56,656 bases of DNA from Symbiodinium natans. Lineage: Eukaryota; Sar; Dinophyceae; Suessiales; Symbiodiniaceae. The position numbers and the translations under genes are program-made. The notes under the pieces are model-generated. The model worked only from the letters and a program-made list of their open reading frames with translations. It made no database searches and was not told where the DNA came from. This document shows positions 30,100-41,475 of the stretch, one piece after another. Where the stretch lies: contig CAJNDS010002264.1 of assembly GCA_905221605.1 (NCBI GenBank), positions 422,492-479,147 of the forward strand. Direction: 5' to 3'. Position 1 is the first letter of the stretch; each line of letters opens with the position of its first letter.

Positions 30100-31680
30100 A
30101 TGGGCTATGTGGAGTTGGATGCCAGACCCTGGGTGTTTTGATGCTTGTCCGGCCTCTGGGGACTCCGAATCGCCCCACGGAAGAACCCTCGACTCAACTA
30201 TGAGCACGGAGGACCAAATCCCAGGTAGCAAGTTCATGACAGCTTCAGGAGCTCGGCTTAAACCCTCAAGCCCTACATCTAAGGGGCGCCCAGCTTGTAG
30301 GAACCCTCTCAGCCCCCAGAACCCCAAACCCTGAACCCTACGATGCCGCAAATTGCGTGGCGACCTGGCTACTAAAGGTTCAAAACATGCGTGCTCGTGC
30401 GCACTCCGGGACTTGGCTCAACTGTCTGAATGCTTAGGGTTTAGGGTTTAAGGTTTACGGTTTAGGGTTTAATGTTTTAGTGTTTCGGGGTAGGGGATTA
30501 GGGCATGAGCCCGAAACCCTAAACCCTAAACCCTTAACCCTTAGCCCTTAAACCCAAACCCCCAACCTTTACCCATCCTATCAAAATCGCCGGCGGAATG
30601 TTGACAGAGCCTAAGCACTGCAGCTTTAGCCCGAAATTCTTTGGGCTTAGGGTTGCCGTTCAGCCTAAACCTCTAAGCCCAGTGCCTCATGCATCTCTTC
30701 ACGGGAACTCTAACCCTTAAATCTTTAACGCCTCAAACCCGAAACCCTAAACCCTAAACCTTAAACCCTTAAACCCTCAGCCCCAAACTTACAATTCTAA
30801 TAGAATTCTTGTTAAACATCCAGAAAGAATTGATATTCATGCAACACATGACGATTTATTTTTAGATGAATGAAATATTGCAATTAATGGTACAATGAAG
30901 GCATCCAGCTAACCTAAAACCAGGCCAGGCCCGAAGCTCAGGTGGCGCTGTCGCAGCCTCACACTGCCTTGAAGAATTCTGAGAGCTGGGGGTTTTGGGG
31001 GGGATTTGGGGGAGTTTGGGCTGGGGTTTGGGGGGTTTTGGCAGTTTTGGGAGTTTTGGGAGTTTTGGGGGTTTTGGGGGTTTTGGGGGGTTTGGGGGGT
31101 TTGGGTTTTTTTGGGGTTTTGGGGATTTTGGGGGGGTTTGGGGGGTTTGGGGGGTTTGGGGGGTTTGGGGGGTGGGGTTGGGGGGGTTGCGGTTGGGGGG
31201 TTGGGGGGTTTGGGTGTTGTGGGCTTTTGAGGGGTTTGGGCTTGGTTTAGATAGAGTTGAGGGCTAAAGGGCTACAGGCTTAAGTTAAAGGGCCCTATCA
31301 TGATCTTTGGCACGGCTCAAGGCACATCCCCTCAGAACTATATTGCGCAAGTACTTCCTGCGACCAAACCCAAGGCAAAGAGGGGACGAGGGGTTGAGGG
31401 AATTGGGTGTTTGGGGGACCCCACAGCGGAGGTGGCCTTCGACAGTCCTATGCGCCACGTGCTCGAGGGCTGATGTCTCACTTCTGCGGGAGGTCCTTGA
31501 GGGTCTGGGGCTTTCTTGCGGGTTCCAGCCCCACACCCCAAAACCAGAACAAGGTCGGGTCAAGAGTTGGGCTGGGGACGCTTGCAGCCTGCATGTAAAG
31601 TTACATGAGGGGAAATTTTGGGTGGGTGGTGCAAACAGATTTCAAGGTTTTGGTAGAGAAAGGGTTGGCCGACTGTAGCG
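30100..31680. other. Exon-like islands, strand unresolved
   Basis: On plus: 30115-30265 (DSTMSTEDQIPGSKFM), 30344-30432 (ATKGSKHACSCALRDLAQL), 31428-31535 (CATCSRADVSLLREVLEGLG, acceptor GACCCCACAG) and 31584-31678 (LHEGKFWVGGANRFQGFG to TAG). On minus, 31428-31541 also reads well (APDPQGPPAEVRHQPSSTW). 30980-31230 between them is a GGGTTTTGG-type G-rich repeat. A plus-strand gene ending at 31678 is possible but unproven. Confidence 0.3.
30787..30900 (+). other. AT-rich foreign-looking fragment
   Basis: About 115 bp with much lower GC than its neighbours. On plus, a frame with A/T-ending codons runs RILVKHPERIDIHATHDDLF, then one TGA, then continues NIAINGTMK. If TGA were Trp it would be open for about 37 codons. 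Possible organellar or bacterial-type fragment; gene not identified. Confidence 0.35.
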
Positions 31681-31761
31681 ACTTTATAGACCCTTGGAGG
31701 TCGAAGGGCCTAAGCGCCGACCCCCCTGTAGGGGGGCGAGCTGGGCATACCACCCGCCCAA

Positions 31762-32105
31762 ATAGTCCCAGAACGCTATGAAATACAAAGTTTAATCTAT
31801 CCATTCCCGATAGGCCATGAACAAACAATCCCATAAAACTTAGAAATTCAAAGTCTAATCGGTCCATTCCCTCTAAGCCCTGAACTCTAAAGCCCAACAC
31901 CCACGTCCCCAACACCCAAGGCCGAAGGCCCACAGTAGACCCTAAACCCCAAAGCCCGAAGTCTTCCCAATCTCTGGCTCTCAGCCCGATGCTCCAAACC
32001 CTAAGGCCCCAAACCCTCTCTAACGGCCGTGCCTATGCCCAATGAGGAGGCGTGCATATGCCCAATAGGGAGGCGACCTATTGCGGCCTATGCCCAAGAA
32101 GGAGT
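31762..32105. repeat. Short direct repeats
   Basis: 31762-31875 holds two diverged copies of a roughly 62 bp unit sharing AAAGTYTAATC and TCCATTCCC. 32035-32100 holds three copies of TATGCCCAA plus GGAGGCG. No gene is called in 31680-32300. A short island at 32215-32300 is open on both strands. Confidence 0.6.
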
Positions 32106-32303
32106 CTAAGGTTTATGTACATAGGTAAGAGTGGTTCAGGGTCTCGGGTTTCGGGCTGAGGGTTGAGGGTTGAGGGTTTAGGGTTTAGGGTTTAGGGTTT
32201 AGGGCCCCTTTCCTTCGCGCCAACAGAAGGACCCTAGAGCCCATGTGGTCAAGCCTTGACGGCCTGCAGGATCTGAGACATGGCCTGAGCCATGATGGTT
32301 GGG

Positions 32304-32455
32304 GTTTAGGGTTTAGGGTTTAGGGTTTAGGGTTTAGGGTTTAGGGTTTAGGGTTTAGGGTTTAGGGTTTAGGGTTTCGGGCTTAGGGTTTGGGGCTTAG
32401 GGTTTGGGGTTTTGGCGTTTGGGGTTTGGGGTTTGGGGTTTGGGGTTTGGGGTTA
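32304..32455 (+). repeat. TTTAGGG array turning into TTTGGGG
   Basis: About 11 TTTAGGG units, then TTTGGGG units. The following 32460-32583 is open on plus (SQVVRAREFHTELQGRDALN) and may be an exon, low confidence. Confidence 0.85.
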
Positions 32456-33011
32456 CGGCATGTAAGGTTCAAGCCTCTTCGGGTTCTATGGCTTCAGGGT
32501 CTCAGGTGGTCAGGGCTCGGGAATTCCACACGGAGCTCCAAGGCCGAGACGCCCTGAACCCTCTGACTGAACCCCAAGAGGTTTAGGGTTTAGGGTTGAG
32601 GGTTTAGGGTTTAGGGCTTAGGGATAATCAGCTTTGTTGACCAACATTGAGTCCTGGCTGAGGAGCAAGCATGAAGCCGAAAGCCTACAGCCTAAACCCT
32701 AAACCCTATGAACCCCAAACCATGGAGTCTTCGTCATCCTTTCACCCGCGGCTTGCTGTCTCTACACCACCCCGATGCAAACTGCCGAGCACGCTTGCCC
32801 CACTGGTGCTCCAGGGTCTGAGTTAGCTCGACCTACGCCACCTTAAGCCCCAGGCCCTCAACCCTAAACCTCGAACCCCGAACCCTACACCCTAAACCCC
32901 GAACCCTAAGCCCTAAACCCTAAACCCTAAGCCCTGAACCCTAAACCCTAAACCCTAAACCCTAAACCCTAAACCCAAACCCTGAGCCCTTCGCCCCAAA
33001 CCCAGGAAAAC

Positions 33012-33075
33012 CCAACTCTTGGAGCCAGGAGTCTTCCTTCAGCTCTGTCGGCATTGGAGTTCCAGCCACCTCATC
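33012..33075 (-). CDS. Candidate exon
   Basis: Acceptor CCTCCCCCAAG, then DEVAGTPMPTELKEDSWLQE and a donor at G|GTTTTCC. Minus strand, in line with the better supported exons to its right. Confidence 0.45.
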
Positions 33076-33432
33076 TTGGGGGAGGGCTTAGGGTTTTAGG
33101 GTTAAGGGTTTAAGGGTTCTAGGGTTAAGGGTAAGGGTTTAGGTCTTAGGGTTTTGGGTTAAGGTTTAGGGCTTAGGGTTTTGGGTTTTAGGGTTCAGAG
33201 TTTCCGGAATTAGGAACCCCGTATCATGCCATAGCAGGTGGTATAAGGGCAAAATAGGTAACTCCCCACTTTCAGGGCTGGAGGCGAAGTCCCCCAACGC
33301 CCTACTAGATACTAAACCCCCCGAACTAAACACCCGAAACCCTAAGCCCTAAAACCTAAACCCTAAACCCTGAAACCCTAAACCCTAAACACTTAAAACT
33401 CCAAAAACCCTAATACCCTAAACCCCAAAACC

Positions 33433-33516
33433 CTAAGCATCCCTGGGGCCCCCCGAGACGGCGACGTGCGAGATGACCCACTTGGGAGCGACTCCCACAG
33501 CTTCGGCCACAGACTC
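33433..33516 (-). CDS. Paralogue gene X: PDZ-like C-terminal exon
   Basis: Acceptor CCATCCTCGCAG, then ESVAEAVGVAPKWVISHVAV, SGGPRDA and TAG (33433-33435). The first 18 codons match 51754-51807 at 11 of 18 residues (shared S, A, E, G, V, P, K, W, I, H, V), and the differences include seven synonymous codon changes. That is evidence that minus is the coding strand. The shape (small residues, GV, x, KWxI, HV) fits the last strands of a PDZ domain. Known: PDZ domains bind C-terminal peptides. Inferred: a scaffold role. Confidence 0.6.
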   Translation of the reverse strand, partial: ESVAEAVGVAPKWVISHVAVSGGPRDA

Positions 33517-33755
33517 CTGCGAGGATGGGGAGCTTTAGGGTGTGCAGGGGTGGGGTTGAGTTTCGGGGTTTGGGCCAAGGAAGGGGGGGTGGGTTTTGGG
33601 TTGGATGTTCTTCCTTTTTTGTTCTGGGGGGGAGGTCCTCAAGGTAATTCCTGCCCCCGATCTCACCAGCAAAGTTAACTCGCAATCACCAGTGCCCACA
33701 GAAACCCTCCAAAACGGCAACCCTAAGCCACCCAAACTGAAGCTCCAAAACCGAA

Positions 33756-33791
33756 TCAAGCAGTGACTCGGTCCTTCTTGACCGCTTTCAC
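33756..33791 (-). CDS. Paralogue gene X: small exon
   Basis: Acceptor GAACCCACCAG, then VKAVKKDRVTA. The string VKAVKK also occurs in the 53980-54070 exon directly after its PLGLDF motif, so this is probably the next piece of the PDZ-like domain. The frame reaches TGA at 33756-33758; splicing earlier, at CGA|GTCACT, is equally possible. Confidence 0.4.
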   Translation of the reverse strand: MKAVKKDRVTA

Positions 33792-34269
33792 CTGGTGGGT
33801 TCAGGGCTTAGGGTTGAGGGTTTTTGGGGTTAGGGCGTTAGGTCACAGGCTAGGCCCGGTTTGGGGTAACTTACACCGGGCGTTCAACCCTAAACCCTAA
33901 ACCCTGGTAACTTAGACTACAAGCAGAAGATCAATGGAGGACCTCCCGGCTTGGGCTCTGCAGTCGGGTTATGGGTTGAGGGCTGGGCATTTCCGGCTTC
34001 GGCATTGACAATAACTATCGACAACGCATCCCGGCACCAAAAAGCCCAAAACCCCCTAAAACCCCCCTACAACTCCAAAAGCCCTAAACCCTAAACCCTA
34101 AACCCTAAACCCTAAACCCTAAACCCTAAACCCTAAACCCTAAACCCTAAACTAAACCCTAAACCCCAAACCCCAAACCCTAAACCCTAAACCCTAAACC
34201 CCAAACCCCAAACCCTAAACCCTAAACCCTAAACCCAACCCCCTAGCCCTACATCCAGAAGCCAGAAAC

Positions 34270-34334
34270 CGAGCGGCCGTCATCGGCACGGACTTGCTGA
34301 AATCCAATCCCAACGGCTTGGCTGTGAACGTGAT
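34270..34334 (-). CDS. Paralogue gene X: PDZ-like exon with PLGLDF motif
   Basis: After a CGGCCAG acceptor the minus strand reads ITFTAKPLGLDFSKSVPMT, then AAR and the donor CG|GTTTCTGG. Its homologue at 53980-54070 reads VTFRGKPLGLDFSKAVPMT. Across the aligned block, eight codons differ synonymously and four change the residue. The K-P-L-G-L-D-F string fits the carboxylate-binding loop of PDZ domains (GLGF-like). Flanks are CCCTAAA on the left and TTTAGGG/TTCAGGG on the right. Confidence 0.6.
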
Positions 34335-34771
34335 CTGGCCGGAGTACTATAGGGGGTCGGAAGAATTAGAGTAGGGTCTAGGGTTTAGGGTTTAGGGTTT
34401 AGGGTTCAGGGTTCAGGGTTCAGGGTTCAGGGTTCAGGGTTCAGGGTTCAGGGTTCAGGGTTCAGGGTTCAGGGTTCAGGGTTTAGGGTTTAGGGTTTAG
34501 AATAATTAGAATAGGGTTTTGGGGGTAATGGAATACTACTGGTATTTATTCCGAACCCTATATCATTCGGGGGCTTGAGCAGGACTTGGGGTGTGGGGCG
34601 CGGGCTGTTTGAGGTGTTTGGGGCTTGGGGCTGACGGGAAGCTTCTGGCCACATTGGGGGGTATACGGGTTTAGGGAGTGAGGGTTCAGGGTTTGGGGTT
34701 TAGGGTTTAGGGTTTAGGGGTTCAGGGCTTTGGGGTTGCGTGGTTTGGGGTTCGGGGGTTTCGATGCAGAG

Positions 34772-34870
34772 GGTTGAGCTTGGAACAGCTCCCCAGGACT
34801 CCAGAGGCAAAGCAGCTTCAACTTGCAAGCGCAAAGTCCCTCCCGGCTTGCCTTCCTCCAGAAACCAGGT
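34772..34870 (-). CDS. Candidate exon, gene X region
   Basis: Minus strand reads TWFLEEGKPGGTLRLQVEAA, then LPLESWGAVPSST. Good codon character; the plus strand is worse. It lies between the PLGLDF exon and the 35200 exon, so it probably belongs to the same gene. No homologue was spotted in the right-hand copy. Confidence 0.45.
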
Positions 34871-35199
34871 CCCCGGACCCTAAACCCCAAAACCCCAAAC
34901 CCCTAACCCCAAACACCAACCCTGAGTAGCACTGAAAGAAGAGAGTAGAGTTAGGGAAGTTTGGGAAGTTTGGGATTAGGTCTAGGGGCTTGGGGCTTGG
35001 GGCTTGGGGTTTAGGTTTAGGTTTAGGGTTTAGGGTTAGGGTTTAGGGTTTAGGGTTTAGGGTGTAGGGTTTAGGGTTTAGGGTTTAGGGTTTAGGGTTT
35101 AGGGTTTAGGGTTTAGGGTTTAGGGTTTAGGGTTTTAGGGTTTTAGGGTTTAGGGTTTAGGGTTTAGGGTTTAGGGTTTAGGGAACCGCGAACCGAAAC

Positions 35200-35259
35200 G
35201 CGCAGAGACCCCGGGCTTTGCCTCCTTGCTGGAGCCATCCTGGGCTGCGTTAGGCGTGG
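35200..35259 (-). CDS. Candidate exon, gene X region (60 bp)
   Basis: Acceptor TTTGGGCCTCAG, then TPNAAQDGSSKEAKPGVSA and the donor GCGC|GTTTCGG. Hydrophilic linker-like sequence. Preceded on the coding strand by unique sequence and followed by a long TTTAGGG array. Confidence 0.45.
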
Positions 35260-36411
35260 CTGAGGCCCAAACACCCGACCAGCAAAACATTAATCCCTGC
35301 CCCCTAGTCGTGAATTAGGGTTTAAGGTTTAGGGTTTAGGGTTTAGGGTTCACGGTTCACGGTTCACGGTTTAGGGTTTAGGGTTTAGGGTTTAGGGTTT
35401 AGGGTTTAGGGGATTTAGGGTATTCACCCCCCCACCCCCTAATACTAAATGCTTTGATGATAGTGGTACTTTCGTGTATGTGCAGGGGGGGATTTTAGTT
35501 CGGGGGTAGGGAGTTTAAATATCAGGGGGAGGGGATTGCAGGGAGGACTGTTGTGGCATGTCTGGCAACGTGCTTCACACAACTGTGTGAAAACGGATGT
35601 GAATGCGCGCTACAACAGTCCCCTCCTGAAACATTAAGCCCCTTGCACATTCTCATTGCGAAGAAAATTCAGGCGGCAACCACAACCCCAACAACAAGCA
35701 ACACTCGATTGAGAAATGGAGGTAGCAGCCACAATCCAAATTACAACGCAGCAGCGACGTGACACCGACCACAAGACCCCCAAAGCCCTGCAAGCCTCAC
35801 AAGCCCTAAACCCTAAACCCCGCAAGCCCCAAATCCCTGAAGCCCTCACAAAACGCGAAGCCCCAAAAGCCAGAAAACCCGGAACCCTAAACTAGTGACA
35901 GCACCGCTGGCCATAGACATGAGTGCTAGGGCGATGCGTGGCGAATCTACGGGTCTGGGAGGGTACACCCTCCCGGGCCAACCTCTGCGCAACCCCAAAA
36001 CCCGAGCCGGTGGGGGTGTTGGGGGTGTGCCTGGCTACCTGTGACCAGGTGTTGACCCCATGTCCGGACTGTCCGTGTCCGGGTGCTTACTTTATGACTC
36101 ATAGTGGAATCAACCATTGGTTCAGGGGTTCCGATTAGAAGGCCGCGAAGGGCCCCCGCCAGAGCCTTCCCAAAGCAGGGGCCGGTCGAGGCACCTGCTC
36201 TGCCCACGGCCTTTCGGCCTTTCTGGGTTTTCAAGCCGGGGTTAAACCCGAGAAGAGAAAAAGCTCGGGTGGGGGGGTGGGGCTACGAAAGCTATGCAAG
36301 AGCGCGCTCTCATACACACCCTGAACCCTCAACCCTAAACCCTGAACCCTCAACCCTCAACCCTAAACCCTAAACCCTCAACCCTCAACCCTAAAACCGA
36401 AACCCTCAAAC

Positions 36412-36491
36412 GCCCCAGCGTCGGGGAGGAGGAAGGTGAAGGCCACACCAGGAGTTGGTGCGGCCTTTGGCTCCTCCACCACCTTTGCCAC
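36412..36491 (-). CDS. Paralogue gene X: FTF-LPDA exon
   Basis: Acceptor AAACAGCTAG, then VAKVVEEPKAAPTPGVAFTF, LLPDAG and the donor GGC|GTTTGAGGG. The homologue at 55404-55466 shares AA..(G)GV.FTF.LPDA. Six of the eight changed codons in the core are synonymous, which fixes the strand. Function unknown; it could be the first strand of the PDZ-like domain or a preceding domain. Confidence 0.6.
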
Positions 36492-37340
36492 CTAGCTGTT
36501 TAAGGTTTAGGGGGGTTTAGGGTTAGGGGTTTAGGGTTTTGGGGAAGTTTAGGGTTCGGGGGTTTAGGGCTTGGTGTTTGGGGAGATTTAGGGCTTGGTG
36601 TTTGGGGAGAAGGGACGAAGGCACAGAGTCTCGTTGCTGCATCCTGCCTCTGTCGGGTCCAAGCTTCGAGTCCTACATCCCTGAACCCGTCAACCCGCTA
36701 AACCTCCCTAAACCAACCCTAAAACCCTAAAACCCTAAAACCCTAAAACCCTAAAACCCTAAAACCCTAAAACCCTAAAACCCTAAAACCCTAAAACCCT
36801 CAAACCCTCAAACCCTGAACCCTCGGAGCCCTAGCAACGAACAGCGAGTTTACCTTCTTGTAGTGGAGTGGGGATGCCAGGAAGGGCTGACTCTTTGGGG
36901 GCTGTGGGCATACACTGGACGGTTGCTCGGGGGTGGAGTTGGGCATGTAGCCCTTCGAGACGTGGGCACTCGTTGGACTCCTTTGAAGAGCTCCCCGGGA
37001 AGGCGGGAGGAGGTCTGGGCATACATTGAAGGAGGAGATCGGCGCGGAGATGATTTTTGAACGCGCGCCGCGCGAAATTTTCTTACGACACCGGACGATT
37101 GGACTTAATTGTGGACTTCATTTTGGATCCCGTCACGGGGTCCTGAATAGCCCGGCAAAGGGTCTGGGGCTTTTGCCGGCGGGCCTTTGGGGGTTTAGGG
37201 TCAAGGGTTCAGGGCTTAGAGTTAAGGAGTTGGGGGGCCGAAGAGCTGAGGATTCAGGGAGTAGGGCTTTTGGGGGCTCTGGGCTGTTTGGAGGCTGGGT
37301 AAGCTTCTGGCTTTCGGTATGGACACGGCAAACCCTAAAC

Positions 37341-37428
37341 CTGCAGGGCCTCTGCCGGCGTGGCCTTGGGAGGCTCCGCAACCGCCACGGCAGCGGCTGG
37401 GGGAACCTCTTCCACGACGCCTTCGGTC
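37341..37428 (-). CDS. Paralogue gene X: VEEVP exon
   Basis: Acceptor ACCCGCTTCAG, then TEGVVEEVPPAAAVAVAEPP, KATPAEALQ and the donor CTGCAG|GTTTAGGG. The intron therefore starts directly with a telomere-type unit. The right-hand homologue at 55987-56075 shares VEEVP..AAV.V and P.EAL. Ala/Pro/Val-rich linker. Confidence 0.55.
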
Positions 37429-37847
37429 CTGAAGCGGGTGTTAAGTTTAGGGCCTCAACGCCTGAACCCTAAACCATCCTAAACCCCAAAACCATAAACC
37501 CCTGAACCTGACCCTAAACCCCACGCCCTAGACCCTAAACCCTACGCCCTAAACCCTAACCCTAAGCCCTAAACCCTAACCCTAAAACCCTCAACCCCTC
37601 AACGGAAAGTCTGGAGGATCCGAAGCCCAGGGGCTGGGGTTTAGGGTTTAGGGCTTAGGGCGTATGAGGTTAGTTTTGGGGTTTAGGGTTTGGGGTTTGG
37701 GGTTTTGGGGTTTGGGGTTTGGGGTTTGGGGTTGAATCGGACCGAAGTCTGTTACGTCTGGGGTTTGGGGTTTGGGGTTTAGGGTTCAGGGCGAGCCCCT
37801 GAAACTCTGAACCCTAAAATCGAAACCCCAAGAGGAGTGCCGCGAAG

Positions 37848-37885
37848 GCTCTCGGCAGCGCAGCAGGCGCAGAAAGCCCTGGGAG
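37848..37885 (-). CDS. Paralogue gene X: short ACCAAESL exon (tentative)
   Basis: Minus strand reads ACCAAESLRGTPLGV after a CTCCCAG-type site. The island at 56180-56215 reads ACCAAESLGLYPGI in the corresponding place of the other copy. Very short; plus-strand readings also align, so this is tentative. Confidence 0.3.
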
Positions 37886-37910
37886 TTTGCAGGCTCTTTT
37901 TTTGTTTGGC

Positions 37911-38010
37911 GGGGTTTAGGGTTTAGGGTTTAGGGTTTAGGGTTTAGGGTTTAGGGTTTAGGGTTTAGGGTTTAGGGTTTAGGGTTTAGGGTTTAGGGTT
38001 TAGGGTTTAG
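37911..38010 (+). repeat. TTTAGGG array
   Basis: About 14 pure units. 38010-38300 to its right is unique, with a possible 13-residue minus exon (RFGALRALEVFLV) followed by GTATAG; otherwise nothing is called. Confidence 0.9.
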
Positions 38011-38428
38011 CCTAAACCGCCTAGACTACCTAAGCTCCCCACAACAGGGAATCCTTCAGCCCAACTCACAGATCTGAATAGTTTTGTTTCTTGGGTATGC
38101 TATACCACAAGAAACACTTCAAGAGCACGGAGAGCCCCAAAACGTGTTTAGGGTTTGCTGGGTCCTTGTTGCTTACAATTTGACATGTTTGCCACGTAAG
38201 GAATAGACATGATCATGTTGAATACAACCCCACCAAGGAAGCAGCTTGGAGTTTATAAGGTTTAAGGCTTAGTTGGCCCGAGACTTCTGGACTTTGGGGC
38301 CGAGGGGCCCTGCGATGGGAGAGTTTCGGACTTGGGGGTTTAGGGTTTAGGGTTTAGGGTTTAGGGTTCGGGGTTCAGGGTTTAGGGTTTCATAGGGTGC
38401 AGGCTTCAGGGTTTACGTGGGGGGCTTG

Positions 38429-38520
38429 GAGTTTTTGGGCTCCTGATCCGCAGGAGCAGCGCAATCCGAACCCCCGAGCCCAGCAATTTCAACTTTCAGG
38501 AAATGTCGATATCTCATGCA
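38429..38520 (-). CDS. Candidate exon
   Basis: Minus strand reads MRYRHFLKVEIAGLGGSDCA, then APADQEPKNS, with purine-first codons. The plus strand has a weaker reading after TCCGCAG (EQRNPNPRAQQFQLS). No family is recognised. Confidence 0.4.
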
Positions 38521-38714
38521 CCTTAAACCCGAAACCCTAAACCCTAAACCCTAAACCCTAAACCCTAATTAAACCCTAACCCTTCAACCGCCACCGACAA
38601 GCAGGCACACCCCACATTCCCGAACTTAAACGCCAAAACCCTCTGCACTCCTAGGGCCTTCTTGGCTCTGCACCCTAACCCTAAACCCTAAACCCTAAAC
38701 CCTAAACCCTAAAC

Positions 38715-38811
38715 CCTTGGGCAAAGGTTGTTCTCTTCATGGACGGGTGGCATCACTCCAGGCAGAAAGATGAGGGATCGGAGGCACACAGAAACTTGAG
38801 CCGACACCTTG
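38715..38811 (-). CDS. Candidate exon
   Basis: Acceptor GACACCACAG, then KVSAQVSVCLRSLIFLPGVM, PPVHEENNLCP and the donor G|GTTTAGG, a telomere-type unit acting as donor. Moderately hydrophobic. Confidence 0.45.
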
Positions 38812-39322
38812 CTGTGGTGTCACGGCGTAGTTTCAAGCTGCCCTAAACCCTAAACCCTAAACCCTAAACCTCAAACCCGGAACCCTAAACCCTAAACCCC
38901 ACACCCCTGAAGCATCCTTGCAAGCCCTTAAGGTCCCTGAATTCTCCAGCCTCCTTGAAACCTCATACACCCAAGGAAAAAGAGTGAAGAGAGCCTGCAG
39001 CTACTCCAACCGGGGTTTGATTTCCAGGGTTTAGGGTTTAGGGTTTAGGGTTTAGGGTTTAGGGTTTAGGGTTTAGGGTTTAGGGTTTAGGGTTTAGGGT
39101 TTAGGGTTTAGGGTTTAGGGTTTAGGGTTTAGAGATTTGGGTTAGGCCTCAGGGCCGTTCTGCGAGCTGGGTGCGAACAGGCCTTCGGACCCCCGGAAAA
39201 AAGAAAAAAGAAAAACAATGATGACATGGCTTTCGTGCTGAGGGAGAGGCGTGGTCATGCAAAGGCCCTAGGGGTTTAAGGGTTTCGGGCAGGGGCTCAG
39301 AAGCCAGAAAAAAAAAAAAAAC

Positions 39323-39484
39323 GGCTCTCTCCAGCTTCTTTGTGCGCGGGCATTTGCTCTCGCATCTCTGGGATTGTCTGACGCCTTTGACGTCGCCGTT
39401 GTGTTGAAAATTGTCATCACGGGACAGAACAAGGATGAGGCTTCCAGGGCTTAAGCGTCTCGATTTCTCCCAGACCATACGCAC
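39323..39484 (-). CDS. Candidate exon (about 160 bp)
   Basis: Minus strand reads VWEKSRRLSPGSLILVLSRD, then DNFQHNGDVKGVRQ and a Cys/Lys-rich end with SKCPRTKKLERA. The donor is GCC|GTTTTTT. Longest candidate exon in this stretch and good codon character. 39160-39290 may be a further downstream exon. Confidence 0.45.
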
Positions 39485-40084
39485 CAGTATGATAGAACCC
39501 GAAAAGTCTAAACCGTAAACCCAAAACCCTAAACCCTAAACCCTAAACCCTAAACCCTAAACCCAGTGCCAGAAGCCCCTTAAGGCTCTGATTAAGAGCG
39601 CCTCTTAAGTTCACACAAAAAAAGTGACCTGCTGGTGTCTCTGCCTTGCGAGAGCCGACTATGCCCCGCCACTAACCAAAAACCCTGAACCCTAAGCTCT
39701 AAACCCAAACTGAAGAACCCTAAACCCTAAACCCGAAACCCTAAACCCTACAACCCTACAACCCTGAACCCGAAGGCCCCTAAACTTCTGAGACCCTAAA
39801 CTCCTGGACCCGTGCAGAGCTTCCGGTTTAGAATGGGGATGGGATCTTGTCAGCTTAGGGTTGAAGACTGCTGGTAGGACTCCCTAAACCCGAAACCCTA
39901 AACCCTAAACCCTACTAAACCCTACTAAACCCTACTAAACCCTGCTAAACCCTAAGCTCAACGTCGGACTTCCCCCAGCAGAGAGAGACGACTCAGGTCG
40001 AAGGCCCTAGCAGAAAACCCGCAGCATACGGGTGGAAGACGGCGATGGTCGCAAGTGTGAGGCCAGCCGGGCCCGAGGCGGCAA

Positions 40085-40250
40085 GCTTAGGGTTTAGGGT
40101 TCAGGGTCTAGGGTTTAGGGTTTAGCGTTTATAGGGTTTATAGGGTTTGTAGGGTTTATAGGGTTTATAGGGTTTATAGGGTCTATAGGGTTTATAGGGT
40201 TTATAGGGTTTAGGGTTTAGGGATTAGGGTTTAGGGTTTAGGGTTTAGGG
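40085..40250 (+). repeat. TTTATAGGG 9 bp variant array
   Basis: About nine units of GGGTTTATA between canonical TTTAGGG units, another locally pure variant. Confidence 0.9.
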
Positions 40251-40529
40251 TTGAGGGCTCAGGGCTTAGGGCTGTGGGTGTTGCACGTGGGGGAGCTACA
40301 AGGGTATGCAGGGCTACGGGGGTCAAGCACTGCGTATCTGAACTCTTGATCCCGAACCCCCTGAACACCGAACCCTGAGCAGTCCCCCCGCCGCACACCC
40401 TAAGGCCCTAAACCCGATTCTACCTAGGAACAAAAAGGGTTTAGGGTTTCGGGTTTCGGGTTGAGGGTTGAGGGTTGAGAATTTAGGGTTTAGGCTTTAG
40501 GGTTTAGGGTTTAGGGTTTAGGGGATGAT

Positions 40530-41113
40530 ATGGGAACCCCAACCCTAAAGACCAAGGAACTAGGGGGCCGACTCCGGGTCCTAATTCCTGATGCAGCGGG
40601 CCCATTCGATGCCTCTGAAAGCCGACTTCCAGCTCCCTTATGGGAGCACGAGTTGAGAGGGTGGGGGGGGGGGGGGAATAAGGGTCACCCTAAGATAGGA
40701 GTCGGCATACTTACTGCTAGTATTCCCTTATAGGGTCCCTTTGTAATTACACAAGAAGAACCCCCAAAACCCTGTTCTAATGTTTAAGGCCCCCCAAGGG
40801 CCCCAAAACTATTAAGGCCCCTATAGACCCTGAAGCGCCCTGCATCATGGCCCCCCCACCGCCACCCTTCGGGCGTCACGGGCGTTCACTGCTGTGGCAG
40901 GTCCTGGTCAACATTCGAGGCGCAGGTCGAAGACGGGTTCGGGGTTACGGTGGGATCCTTTATGTAAGGCCCGAGGGTTACACAGGGATTTTGAGGCCAA
41001 TAAGGCCTGTTATTAAGACTGTGAAGATTAGGGTTCAGGGTTTAGGGGCTTTCGGGCGAGCTAGGGCCGAAGACTTGGATCTTGGATGTGTGTGGGAAAA
41101 TAGCGGTCTGTAG
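40530..41113 (+). CDS. Two hypothetical ORFs (67 and 88 aa), uncertain
   Basis: 40530-40733 includes RLRVLIPDAAGPFDASESRL. 40847-41113 includes RSLLWQVLVNIRGAGRRRV and ends RAEDLDLGCVWENSGL. The second is intact from ATG to TAG with little telomere-like sequence. No family is recognised and there is no independent strand evidence. Confidence 0.3.
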
Positions 41114-41395
41114 GATTTCGGGTTTAGAGCGCATTTAGGGGTTTAGCATTAAGCGTTAAGGGCTGTCCTTTTGAAAACTGACTAAGGTGACTAACTACGA
41201 GTGCCCGTAGAAAGGCCCGCAGGCACCCCCACGAAAACAAACCCGCACCCCAAAAACCAAACTGTGCCTCCTCAAGAACTCTTAACCACCAAAATACCCG
41301 AAAACCGCAGAGCCCCAAAGCCCTAAACCCTGAACCCTCATACCCTGAACCCTGAACCCTAACACCCCCCAGAACGCCAGCCCCGAAGCCCCCCA

Positions 41396-41475
41396 CAGTT
41401 GCCAAGCTCTCCTTGACCTCTTGCCTCAGTTGCTTTTCGACGGGTGGCGACAGGAACGTCTCCCATGGGCTTCAG
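41396..41475 (-). CDS. Candidate exon
   Basis: After CACTGAAG the minus strand reads PWETFLSPPVEKQLRQEVKE, then SLATV. Amphipathic helix character. Next downstream island on the coding strand after the exon at 41783-41882. Confidence 0.4.
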
